Part shown: positions 7,844 to 15,543 of the stretch, in pieces
Numbering within the stretch: position 1 is the first letter of the stretch
Layout: each line of letters starts with the position of its first letter
Assembly: GCA_016213935.1 (NCBI GenBank)
Contig: JACQZG010000033.1
Coordinates: 1-34,737 of the forward strand
Source of the DNA: Nitrospirota bacterium
GTDB lineage: Bacteria > Nitrospirota > Thermodesulfovibrionia > UBA6902
Direction of reading: 5' to 3'
Length of the DNA stretch: 34,737 bases
Program-made: the position numbers and the translations under genes
Notes under the pieces: generated by a model
What the model was told of the DNA's origin: nothing
What the model saw: the letters and a program-made list of their open reading frames with translations, nothing else
Database searches by the model: none

Positions 7844-9901
7844 ATGGAAAATAATAACCTCGACCAACTCTGTATAAACACCATCCGCACCCTCTCTATG
7901 GACGCGGTGCAGAAGGCGAACTCAGGACATCCCGGAACACCGATGGCTATGGCGCCTGTGGCATACACTCTCTGGCAGAAGTTTTTGCGATTCAATCCTG
8001 ATGACCCTTCATGGCTGAACCGCGACCGATTTGTTCTTTCCATGGGGCATGCGTCTATGCTCTTGTACTCCATCCTGCATCTCTGCGGGGTAAAGGATGT
8101 TGATAAAAACGATAAACCTACGGGCAGGCTCTCGATAGAGCTTGATGATATCAAAAATTTCCGCCAGCTTGGGAGCAGATGCGCGGGGCATCCTGAATAT
8201 GGGCTGGCTCCGGGTATTGAGACCACGACAGGGCCGCTCGGACAAGGCGCTGCAATGAGCGTCGGCATGGCGATCGCAAGTCGTTGGATGGCAAGCTATT
8301 TTAACCGTCCCGGCCTTGAGCTTTTTAAGTACGATATCTATGCCCTCTGCAGCGACGGCGACATGATGGAAGGGATATCCGGCGAGGCGGCATCGATCGC
8401 GGGCCATCTGAAGCTCTCAAACCTCTGCTGGATATATGACGACAACAGGATAACGATTGAAGGAAACACATCTCTTGCGTTCAGCGAAGATGTAGCTGCC
8501 CGTTTTGTCAGCTACGGATGGAATGTTATACGCATACAAGATGCAAATGACCTTGAATCCCTTGAATGCGCCTTTACAATATTTAAAAATACCGGCGACA
8601 TGCCCACGATTATTATTGTTAAAAGCCATATCGCGTACGGCGCGCCAAATAAGCACGACACCAGCGCGGCGCACGGGGAGCCTCTCGGCGAGGAGGAGGT
8701 TAGGCTGACGAAAAAAAATTACGGCTGGCCCGAAGACGCAATGTTTCTTATACCTGACGGAGTGCGGGAGCATCTTCAGTCCGGGTTCGGCAAACGCGGC
8801 AGTGAAAGTCATCGCGCATGGGCTGATATGTTCGAGAATTACAGGAGAGAATATCCCGGCCTTGCCGGGCAGATCGATATGATGGTGCGGCGCGAACTGC
8901 CTGAAGGATGGGATTCCGGCCTTCCCTCTTTTTCTGCCGACGCTAAAGGAATGGCTACAAGGGTCTCTTCCGGCAAGGCACTTAATGCTATAGCCAAAAA
9001 CATTCCCTGGCTCATGGGCGGCTCTGCTGATCTTGCGCCCTCCACAAAGACATTGCTTGAGTTTAACGGCGCTGGCGGGCTGACAAAGGAGAATCCCGGC
9101 GGAAGAAATATCCACTTCGGCATACGCGAGCATTCAATGGGGGCTATTCTTAACGGCCTTGCCCTCTCTAAAATCCGTCCTTACGGGTCGACTTTTCTCA
9201 TCTTCAGCGACTATGCGCGGCCTGCAATAAGGTTAAGCGCCTTGATGGAGCTTCCGGTAATCTATGTTTTCACTCATGACTCCATCAGCCTGGGCGAAGA
9301 CGGCCCGACACATCAGCCTGTCGAACACCTTGCTTCATTGCGCGCGATGCCGGGCATTGCAGTGATACGCCCCGCTGATGCCAATGAGGCGGTTGAGGCA
9401 TGGAGAGTCATCATGAAGATGGAGGATGAACCTGCTCTGCTTGTGCTATCGAGGCAGTCTATCCCAACCATTGACAGGACAAAATATGCCCCTGCCTCAG
9501 GCCTTGCGAAAGGGGCTTACGTAATCGCGGATGCCGCTGAAGGAACTCCGGATATCATTCTTATTGCCACAGGCAGTGAAGTCTCTCTTTGTATCGAAGC
9601 ATATGAAAAGCTGAGAAAGGAGGGGATAAGAGGCCGCGTTGTCAGCATGCCTTCATGGGAGCTTTTCAAGAGGCAGGAGAGTTCATATCGGGAGAGCGTC
9701 TTGCCGCCTGAGGTTACGGCAAGAGTCGTTGTCGAACAGGCGTCATCTTTCGGATGGGACCGTTACGCGGGCCCGCAGGGGATAATAATCGGCATGCACT
9801 CATTTGGCGCATCGGCGCCTGAGAAAGACCTGAGAAGATGGTTTGGGTTTACTATTGATAATGTAATTTCCGCGGCAAAACGCCTTCTCAATAAAGCATG
9901 A
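7844..9901 (+). CDS. tkt: Transketolase
   Basis: Thiamine-diphosphate enzyme transferring two-carbon units between sugar phosphates. The 685 residues show the N-terminal VQKANSGHPGTPMAMAP segment and GHASMLLYSILHL. The ThDP/Mg site is CSDGDMMEGISGEAASIAGH with DDNRITIEG, and the pyrimidine domain has FGIREHSMGAILNGLAL and HDSISLGEDGPTHQPVEHL. It is complete and normal in length. AAGGAG precedes the start. The stop overlaps the pgl start as ATGA, so translation of the two is coupled. Confidence 0.96.
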   Translation: MENNNLDQLCINTIRTLSMDAVQKANSGHPGTPMAMAPVAYTLWQKFLRFNPDDPSWLNRDRFVLSMGHASMLLYSILHLCGVKDVDKNDKPTGRLSIELDDIKNFRQLGSRCAGHPEYGLAPGIETTTGPLGQGAAMSVGMAIASRWMASYFNRPGLELFKYDIYALCSDGDMMEGISGEAASIAGHLKLSNLCWIYDDNRITIEGNTSLAFSEDVAARFVSYGWNVIRIQDANDLESLECAFTIFKNTGDMPTIIIVKSHIAYGAPNKHDTSAAHGEPLGEEEVRLTKKNYGWPEDAMFLIPDGVREHLQSGFGKRGSESHRAWADMFENYRREYPGLAGQIDMMVRRELPEGWDSGLPSFSADAKGMATRVSSGKALNAIAKNIPWLMGGSADLAPSTKTLLEFNGAGGLTKENPGGRNIHFGIREHSMGAILNGLALSKIRPYGSTFLIFSDYARPAIRLSALMELPVIYVFTHDSISLGEDGPTHQPVEHLASLRAMPGIAVIRPADANEAVEAWRVIMKMEDEPALLVLSRQSIPTIDRTKYAPASGLAKGAYVIADAAEGTPDIILIATGSEVSLCIEAYEKLRKEGIRGRVVSMPSWELFKRQESSYRESVLPPEVTARVVVEQASSFGWDRYAGPQGIIIGMHSFGASAPEKDLRRWFGFTIDNVISAAKRLLNKA

Positions 9902-10653
9902 GGACATCTGCTGAAAGAGAGGTAATAATCTTCAAGAATATCTCAGCTCTCTCTCTCTTCGTCACGGAGAAATGGCTTGAACTGTCTGAGGAAGCAATAG
10001 CTCAAAAAGGAATTTTTACCCTTGCTCTTTCAGGGGGCAAGACACCTGCAACTTTGTATAAGATAATGGCCGGGTCATCCGGCCGGTTTCAGTGGGAGAA
10101 GACGCATATCTTCTTCGCTGACGAGCGGTTTGTCCCGCATGAACATAAAGAGAGCAATTACGGCATGGTAAAAAGCATATTGCTTGATCATATCGATATC
10201 CCGCCTCAAAATATCCATCCCGTACCGATAACAAGGGACGTCCGGTCATCTGCGATGCAGTACGAGAATGAACTGGTGTCTTTCTTCAGTCATGAGCCCG
10301 GAACCCTTCCATGTTTTGACCTTATTCTCCTAGGCATCGGCAAGGACGGGCATACCGCCTCTCTCTTTCCGGGCGAGCCGTTTTTTCATTATTCAGGGAA
10401 TCTTGCCGCCGCCGTTGATGCCGAAGGGCATTCGGCCAGAACAAGAATAACGCTGACTCTGCCTGTAATCAATAATTCGGGAAGGATATATTTTATGGTT
10501 ACGGGAGATGACAAGGCGGAGGTCATAAGACAAATTATTGAAGAGAAGGATAGCGGCCTGCCGGCTTCAGGCGTGAGAACCCGGAAAGGGATGCCGCTCT
10601 TTCTGCTCGATGAAGGCGCGGCAGGCAGGCTGTCTGAGAATATAAAGAGATAA
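9898..10653 (+). CDS. pgl: 6-phosphogluconolactonase
   Basis: Hydrolyses 6-phosphogluconolactone, the step between zwf and gnd. The 251-residue protein has the NagB/DevB-type motifs FTLALSGGKTPATLY, FFADERFVPHEHKESNYG and LILLGIGKDGHTASLFPG. The ATG lies inside the tkt stop (ATGA overlap). With gnd and zwf it completes the oxidative branch in one block. Confidence 0.93.
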   Translation: MRTSAEREVIIFKNISALSLFVTEKWLELSEEAIAQKGIFTLALSGGKTPATLYKIMAGSSGRFQWEKTHIFFADERFVPHEHKESNYGMVKSILLDHIDIPPQNIHPVPITRDVRSSAMQYENELVSFFSHEPGTLPCFDLILLGIGKDGHTASLFPGEPFFHYSGNLAAAVDAEGHSARTRITLTLPVINNSGRIYFMVTGDDKAEVIRQIIEEKDSGLPASGVRTRKGMPLFLLDEGAAGRLSENIKR

Positions 10654-10664
10654 AGGAGGCTGTC

Positions 10665-10886
10665 ATGGCAAAGGTGAAGGATACAAAAGAGAACATGGAG
10701 ATATGCCTTGAATTCTGCGGCCCGTGCCCCACTTTTCCGGAAATTGAAGGGGAAGCTTTGTTCTGCGCGCGCGGAAAGAGCAAGGCTCCGAAAGAGAAGA
10801 GAGGCTGCAACTGCGGGATGTGCAGTGTGCAGTCGGCGTCGGGATGCAGGGGGCAGTATTACTGCATTCACGGGGCTTGTGAATAA
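10665..10886 (+). CDS. Cysteine-rich DUF2769 family protein
   Basis: A 73-residue soluble protein with ten or more cysteines arranged as CLEFCGPCP, a lone FCARGKS, RGCNCGMCSV, SGCRG, YYCIHGAC. This pattern is the DUF2769 family, whose members are small putative metal- or cluster-binding proteins of unknown function found mostly in anaerobes. Its ribosome site (AAAGGAGG) and its position twelve bases after pgl suggest it is transcribed as the last gene of the pentose phosphate operon. No role in the pathway is known; redox or metal sensing would be speculation. Confidence 0.8.
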   Translation: MAKVKDTKENMEICLEFCGPCPTFPEIEGEALFCARGKSKAPKEKRGCNCGMCSVQSASGCRGQYYCIHGACE

Positions 10887-10995
10887 CGCGGCGTTTCGAT
10901 GCAGATAAATTCTTTTTTTGGTAAAATAGGCGCAGACATTTTTTTGATTTGCCCGCTTCAGCATTTTTACCGCACTACAGGAGGCATAACACGAT

Positions 10996-11622
10996 ATGGT
11001 ACTTAGGAAAATTTTTCCGAAAGAGACAGACTTTTTTTCAATGTTCGCCAGCGCCGGCGAGAACCTGAAGGACAGCGCAGCGCTGCTGGTGGAATTAATG
11101 GAGCACCTCGATAAATCGGAATATCTCGCAAAACAGATACACGAGATAGAGCAGAACGGGGATATGCTGACCCATGAAATATTCCGCATGCTCAACAAGA
11201 CCTTTATCACGCCGATTGACAGGGAGGATATCCATGCGCTTGTCTGCAGGCTCGATGATGTGCTTGACCTCATCTGGACATGCGCTGACAGGTCATACCT
11301 TTTCAAGCTCAAATCATCGCGTCCCGAAGCCGTGGAGCTATCAAAAACGCTCCAGACCTCGGCAGAGGTGATAATGAAAGCGGTATCAGCCCTTAAGGAC
11401 AAGAAATATTCCTACATACAGGAGTTCTGCATAGAGATAAACCGCCTTGAAAACAAGGCTGACACGATATTCAGAAACGCCCTTGCGAAGCTCTTTGAGG
11501 AGGAGAAGGACCCTATAGAAATCATAAAATGGAAGAACATCTTCGAGCATCTCGAAGATGCCACGGATACCTGCGAAGATGTCGCGAATATTCTCGAAAG
11601 CATAGTGCTTAAGCATGCATGA
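10996..11622 (+). CDS. DUF47 (PhoU-like) accessory protein of the phosphate transporter
   Basis: A 208-residue all-helical protein of the DUF47/YkaA family, distantly related to PhoU. Such genes almost always precede a PiT-type transporter and are thought to modulate it or bind metal. Typical segments are ILLVELMEHL-like helix 1, IHEIEQNGDMLTHEIFRMLNKTFITPIDREDIHAL and RLENKADTIFRNALAKLF. The ribosome site CAGGAGG lies upstream. Its last eight bases overlap the start of the transporter gene, so the two are coupled. Confidence 0.9.
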   Translation: MVLRKIFPKETDFFSMFASAGENLKDSAALLVELMEHLDKSEYLAKQIHEIEQNGDMLTHEIFRMLNKTFITPIDREDIHALVCRLDDVLDLIWTCADRSYLFKLKSSRPEAVELSKTLQTSAEVIMKAVSALKDKKYSYIQEFCIEINRLENKADTIFRNALAKLFEEEKDPIEIIKWKNIFEHLEDATDTCEDVANILESIVLKHA

Positions 11623-12616
11623 TACATATTTTCTCCTTGTATGCGTAATAGTCCTTGCCACCATTTTTGATTTTATAAATGGTTTCCACGATACGGCAAA
11701 CGCTATAGCCACCTCAGTATCAACACGGGTATTGTCTCCCCGCGCCGCCGTGGCAATGGCCGCGGTGCTGAATCTCCTCGGCGCGCTGACCGGGACAGCG
11801 GTTGCCAAGACGGTTGGATCTGGCCTTGTTGAGGCGGCAAGCATAACTCAGCTTACAATCATCTCCGCCCTTCTCTCCGCGATTATATGGGACCTGATAA
11901 CGTGGTATTACGGCCTTCCCACATCTTCAAGCCATGCCCTTCTGGCGAGCATATTAGGAGCGGCTGTGGCGACTGTCGGCACAGAGGTTATCATTGAGAA
12001 AGGCGTTTACAAGGTTTTAATAGCCCTTGTCTTCTCCCCGGTCGTCGGGTTCCTGCTCGGGTATCTCCTTATGCAGCTGCTTCGCCGCATATTCGGGAGG
12101 TCGCCCATCGCTTTTGTCAGTTCTTTTTTTAACAGGGCGCAGATAGTATCAGCGGCTTACATGGCATTCAGCCACGGCAATAACGATGCTCAAAAAACAA
12201 TGGGCATAATAACAATGGCCCTTGTCAGCTATTACAATCTTCCGGATTTTCAAGTCCCGATGTGGGTAATGTTCCTCTGCGCGACAGCCATGGCTCTCGG
12301 CACGGCATTCGGCGGCTGGAGGATAATAAAGACGCTTGGCGTGCGGCTTGTTCATCTTCAGCCGATACACGGCTTTGCCGCAGAGGCATCGGCAGCCACC
12401 GTGATAGAGGCTGCGTCAAGGATCGGGCTTCCCCTTTCAACCACTCATATCATTTCTTCAACGATAATGGGCGTTGGCGCGACAAAAAGGGCCTCGGCAG
12501 TGAGATGGGGCGTGGCAAGGAGCATAGTCATGGCGTGGGTTCTGACGCTTCCGGCATCATTTGTTATCGCATGGCTTATATATCAGATGCTGGCATTTTT
12601 CATTAATACTGCCTAA
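11615..12616 (+). CDS. pit: PiT-family inorganic phosphate transporter
   Basis: Low-affinity inner-membrane phosphate (metal-phosphate) symporter of 333 residues. The two inverted PiT signature repeats are visible: DFINGFHDTANAIATSVSTR near the N-terminus and AYMAFSHGNNDAQKTMGII in the middle. Further conserved pieces are YYGLPTSSSHALLASILGA and GLPLSTTHIISSTIMGVGA. Around ten hydrophobic segments occur. Its stop (TAA) overlaps tail-to-tail with the tsaC stop on the other strand. Confidence 0.93.
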   Translation: MHDTYFLLVCVIVLATIFDFINGFHDTANAIATSVSTRVLSPRAAVAMAAVLNLLGALTGTAVAKTVGSGLVEAASITQLTIISALLSAIIWDLITWYYGLPTSSSHALLASILGAAVATVGTEVIIEKGVYKVLIALVFSPVVGFLLGYLLMQLLRRIFGRSPIAFVSSFFNRAQIVSAAYMAFSHGNNDAQKTMGIITMALVSYYNLPDFQVPMWVMFLCATAMALGTAFGGWRIIKTLGVRLVHLQPIHGFAAEASAATVIEAASRIGLPLSTTHIISSTIMGVGATKRASAVRWGVARSIVMAWVLTLPASFVIAWLIYQMLAFFINTA

Positions 12617-13221
12617 AAGCTGACTATTGTTCTTCCTTCCCGCAAAACCCTCATCGGACTAACGGTTACATCCACTATGGTTGACGGCTTTCCACCCGGT
12701 GTTTTTCCCCCGTCAATGATAAGGTCTATCATTTCCCCGAAATATCTTATTATATCTTTGGGGTTGTCAGCCGGCGGCATTGAAGAGATGTTGGCGCTGG
12801 TTGCCGTAATAGGGAAACCTGCGGCAATAGCCAGAGATAAGGCAAATCCTTCCCCCGGAATTCTTGCCGCCACTTTGCCCGTGCCCGCGGCCAAGAGTTC
12901 AGGCAGTCCTTTTCTTGCCATGAATATCAAGGTTAACGGCCCGGGCCAAAACCTCTTCATAAGCGCTTCAGCCTCTTCAGGCACCTGTTCCGCGAGAACT
13001 TTTAAAGCTGCTCTGTCTCCTATAATTACAGGCATGGCCTTATCCGCAGGCCTCTGTTTTAATTCGCACACTCTTTTTATGGCGCTCTCATCAGTGGCGG
13101 TCACGCCTAAGGCATAATAACTCTCCGTCGGGTAAGCCACGATGCCCCCTTCTTTCAAGGCCGTTATCGCTTCGGATATTGCCTGCTCAAGAGGTGTTTT
13201 CTTTAATGACAGGATGCGCAT
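12613..13221 (-). CDS. tsaC: Threonylcarbamoyl-AMP synthase (TsaC/Sua5/YwlC family)
   Basis: Makes threonylcarbamoyl-adenylate from threonine, bicarbonate and ATP, the first step of the t6A37 tRNA modification. The YrdC-type fold is seen as GGIVAYPTESYYALGVTA, CELKQRPADKAMPVII, FWPGPLTLIF, VAARIPG and ITATSANIS. The length of about 202 residues is that of the single-domain TsaC form without a Sua5 domain. I use the ATG at 13221 (MRILSLKK), because the longer frame to 13236 only adds MLKCE. It ends in TAG and overlaps the pit stop by three bases. Confidence 0.9.
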   Translation of the reverse strand: MRILSLKKTPLEQAISEAITALKEGGIVAYPTESYYALGVTATDESAIKRVCELKQRPADKAMPVIIGDRAALKVLAEQVPEEAEALMKRFWPGPLTLIFMARKGLPELLAAGTGKVAARIPGEGFALSLAIAAGFPITATSANISSMPPADNPKDIIRYFGEMIDLIIDGGKTPGGKPSTIVDVTVSPMRVLREGRTIVSF

Positions 13222-13333
13222 TTCACATTTTAACACACAAAGAGAGAAGAGGATTCTTGCGTAAATTTTCTACTTGTAACTTGCATGCTGTTTCTGGTAT
13301 TTTTATTAAAACAATTTCATAAGGGAGGGATAA

Positions 13334-13729
13334 ATGAGGAAGCGTGCGAGGTTATTTGTCTTGAGCTTTTTATTGATGTTCTCATACGGATGCGTGGGCA
13401 TTGGTTTGATAGTGGGCGCGGGGATTGGAGCCGGAGCATATAAATATATCGAGGGGAGCCTCGGTAGAGACTATCCTGTTGAGTATTCAAAGAGCTGGGA
13501 TGCCGTAAATACAGCGCTTCAGAATCTCCATATCAGCGTGGCTGACAGCGTAAATGAAGGCGTAAAAGGGACGATATACGGCGTCAGGCAGGACGGGAAA
13601 TCAGTTGTCGTCACACTTAAAGACAAAGGGCAGAAGGTAACTTACATCTCTGTCAGGGTCGGCACATTCGGCTCGCGCGAAGATGCCGAGAGAATCCATA
13701 ACGAGATAGCTTCTATTGCGGGAATCTGA
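13334..13729 (+). CDS. DUF3568-type putative lipoprotein
   Basis: A 131-residue exported protein. The N-terminus is a basic and hydrophobic signal (MRKRARLFVLSFLLMFSYGC) with a candidate lipidated cysteine at 20, followed by a glycine-rich GLIVGAGIGAGAYKYIEGSL stretch. The rest (YSKSWDAVNTALQNL, GTIYGVRQDGKSVVVTLK, VSVRVGTFGSREDAERIH-like) matches DUF3568, small lipoproteins of unknown function in deltaproteobacteria and Nitrospirota. A GGGAGGG ribosome site precedes it. Its stop abuts the convergent siroheme gene with no base between them, so there is no room for a dedicated terminator. Confidence 0.82.
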   Translation: MRKRARLFVLSFLLMFSYGCVGIGLIVGAGIGAGAYKYIEGSLGRDYPVEYSKSWDAVNTALQNLHISVADSVNEGVKGTIYGVRQDGKSVVVTLKDKGQKVTYISVRVGTFGSREDAERIHNEIASIAGI

Positions 13730-14368
13730 TTAATGTTTTTTCAGCAGGCCAGAGGCGTTTTTTGAGACGCTCCTGAATCCTTCAGTTCTAAGGGCGCTGA
13801 ATATTTTTTCAGACGCGAGAGATTTAAGGAATCTCTCCCTCTCTTTTCCGCCGGGGATCTTCTTCATGGCCTTTTTGCGAAGGGCTTCAGCATGCCTGAG
13901 ATACTTGCCAAAGTCTTTGTCATAAATGCCTTCTATCTCTTTTCTGACGGCCTTCGCGACGGCCGGGCTCGAGCCCGCTGTTGATATGGCTATTGTTAGA
14001 GATGCGCAGGTCACGCAGGAAGGGACGATAAAATCACATTCCGAAGGCTTGTCCGCGACATTGAGAAGAGGGGACGGGAAAAGGAGTTTTGCGTCATCCG
14101 CGACACTTCTGTTCGTCTCTCTTGAAGAGGAGCAGGCAAAGGCGAGAAGAGCGCCTTTTAAATCGCCTCGTTTGAAGTTTCTTGCTTTGTGCTTTATTTT
14201 TTTTAAAGCCTTATACAATTTAAGCCGCGGCGTCAGCGAAGGGCTGATCACCTCGACAGAGGCGCCTGCTTTTATAAGAAGGGACGCCTTTCTTTCCCCA
14301 ACTGCTCCGCCTCCTATAACAACGCATTTTTTCCCTTTAAGGTCAAGAAAAAGAGGATAGTATTTCAT
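13730..14368 (-). CDS. Siroheme synthase N-terminal domain protein (precorrin-2 dehydrogenase / possible ferrochelatase)
   Basis: A 212-residue CysG-N/Met8-like enzyme. It converts precorrin-2 to sirohydrochlorin with NAD+ and may also insert iron. The N-terminal YYPLFLDLKGKKCVVIGGGAVGERKASLL is the NAD+-binding fold, and the middle LNVADKPSECDFIVPSC and TIAISTAGSSPAVAKAVRKEIE are diagnostic. The first product of siroheme or haem d1-type pathways would serve sulfite or nitrite reductase, though none is in the window. Its start overlaps the bamD stop (ATGA). The methyltransferase half of CysG is absent here. Confidence 0.88.
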   Translation of the reverse strand: MKYYPLFLDLKGKKCVVIGGGAVGERKASLLIKAGASVEVISPSLTPRLKLYKALKKIKHKARNFKRGDLKGALLAFACSSSRETNRSVADDAKLLFPSPLLNVADKPSECDFIVPSCVTCASLTIAISTAGSSPAVAKAVRKEIEGIYDKDFGKYLRHAEALRKKAMKKIPGGKERERFLKSLASEKIFSALRTEGFRSVSKNASGLLKKH

Positions 14369-15141
14369 TCACTCTTATTTAATGAGATGATTATATCTTC
14401 CGCTTTTTTGGCAAGCTCGGTGGAGGGGAATTTCTCGATAAGCGCGGATAACGCCTTAACAGCTTTCTCTTTTTCCCCGGTATTTTTGTATGAAAGGCCG
14501 AGATAGTAATGTGCCTCGGCCGCGTTTTTTGAATCAGGATACTTTTCAAGCAGCGCGGCAAACCTGCTTGACGCTGATTCAAAAGAGCCTTTATTGAAAT
14601 AAAAAATCCCGACATAAAGTTCATGATCGGCGAGAATGCTCAGGCATTTGCTTATACGAGTCTCGGTGACATCCATATAGGGGTTCCTCGGGTGATTTTC
14701 CTTCAGTTTCCTGAACTCCTTCAAAGCCCTCAACGCAAGCGAGTAGCTTACGTCCGGCGTGGATATCTGCCGGTAAAAGCACATGGCAAGCTGAAACTGG
14801 GCGTAGGGCGCGTACTTGTTGTAAGGATGGAGCGAGAGGAAGTTTTCATACTCAACCGAGGCTTCGTCAAAGAGCTCATACTCAAAAAGGATGTCTCCGA
14901 GGCGCACCTACGCGAGCGCAGAGAATTCTCCGGTGGCGTCGCTTATCTTGACTTTTTCGAGAAGCTCTTTTGCGCCTTCATAATCTTGGTTCTGTATCTT
15001 CTCGTTTGCTTTTATGAAGGATTCCTCAGCTTCAGAGACGCCGGAATCCCTTACAGCGCCTTTGTCTGAAGAGCATGAGGCTGCGCAGAAGATGATTAGG
15101 GCAGGAAAAATAAGCCATTTTAAGAAATAAAGTTTATTCAT
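14365..15141 (-). pseudogene. bamD: BamD outer-membrane assembly lipoprotein, interrupted by an in-frame amber codon
   Basis: Reading through one codon gives a 258-residue BamD/YfiO: a signal peptide (MNKLYFLKWLIFPALIIFC), a candidate lipid-anchor cysteine at about 23, then five TPR-like repeats that scaffold the BAM complex. At 14908-14910 codon 78 is TAG, in the loop before VRLGDILFEYELFDEAS. The frame and homology continue directly on the other side. TAG is an ordinary stop in this genome (sdhC, sdhB, tsaC), so simple recoding is unlikely. A GTG follows immediately and could restart translation, but it would lack the signal peptide. Options are a CAG-to-TAG mutation, a suppressor tRNA, or an assembly error. 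The open frame running up into tRNA-Asp is spurious. Confidence 0.8.
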
Positions 15142-15154
15142 TAAAGCCATAAAA

Positions 15155-15231
15155 TGGCGGGGTGGACGGGACTCGAACCCGCGGCCTCCTGCGTGACAGG
15201 CAGGCGTTCTAACCGGCTGAACTACCACCCC
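15155..15231 (-). tRNA. tRNA-Asp (anticodon GTC), CCA encoded
   Basis: On the minus strand the gene begins GGGGTGGTAGTTCAGCCGGT and folds into a full cloverleaf. The anticodon loop is CTGTCAC with GTC in the centre, the T-loop is GGTTCGAGTCC, and a seven-pair acceptor stem (GGGGTGG/CCACCCC) is followed by G and an encoded CCA. It closely resembles bacterial tRNA-Asp. bamD begins 14 bases downstream, so the lipoprotein gene is probably co-transcribed with or read through from the tRNA. Confidence 0.96.
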
Positions 15232-15242
15232 GTTCAAATAAA

Positions 15243-15334
15243 TAGTTGTTAGTCTTTAGTTATTAGTTGTTAATAAGAACTTGCAAGGTACTCAGTATTT
15301 GTTTTTGAGCTAACAACTAATTCCTAACAACTAA
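15243..15334. repeat. TAACAACTAA-type inverted repeat in the tRNA spacer
   Basis: The spacer between the two tRNA genes carries TAGTTGTTAG (15243-15252) and TTAGTTGTTAA (15263-15273). Their complements, TAACAACTAA, occur at 15311-15320 and 15325-15334. Together they can form a long imperfect stem. Related strings occur after the hairpin at 5061-5096, so this looks like a dispersed intergenic repeat. I cannot tell whether it is a MITE-like element or a simple-sequence expansion. Confidence 0.5.
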
Positions 15335-15347
15335 CCCCTGCAGTAAA

Positions 15348-15423
15348 TGGTAGGCGGAACAGGGCTTGAACCTGTGACCCCAGCCTTGTAAGGGCTGTGC
15401 TCTCCCAACTGAGCTACCCGCCC
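15348..15423 (-). tRNA. tRNA-Val (anticodon TAC), CCA encoded
   Basis: On the minus strand the gene starts GGGCGGGTAGCTCAGTTGGG and ends TCCGCCTACCA. The anticodon stem CAGCC/GGCTG encloses the loop CTTACAA, anticodon TAC. The T-arm is ACAGG TTCAAGC CCTGT. The acceptor stem pairs fully with G-U pairs at both ends. It closely matches bacterial tRNA-Val(UAC). It lies upstream of tRNA-Asp on the same strand, probably in one transcript. Confidence 0.95.
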
Positions 15424-15543
15424 GGGAGATTCAAACAGAGTAACTAATATAGCAGATACGCATATCAAAATAAAAGCCGTTTTATCTTGCGGCGGAAAGA
15501 GAAGGCAGGGAAATTTCAGCAATCAGTCATCCTGAATCTTTTT

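Noticed and set aside
14908..14910. Genome-wide amber recoding (for example pyrrolysine or Gln)
   Set aside because: At least five other genes here end naturally at TAG (sdhC, sdhB, tsaC, the 22627 gene, vapB) without family homology continuing past it.
14908..15237. 109-residue open frame beginning in tRNA-Asp
   Set aside because: Its first 29 residues are translated tRNA sequence. The real gene is bamD from the ATG at 15141.
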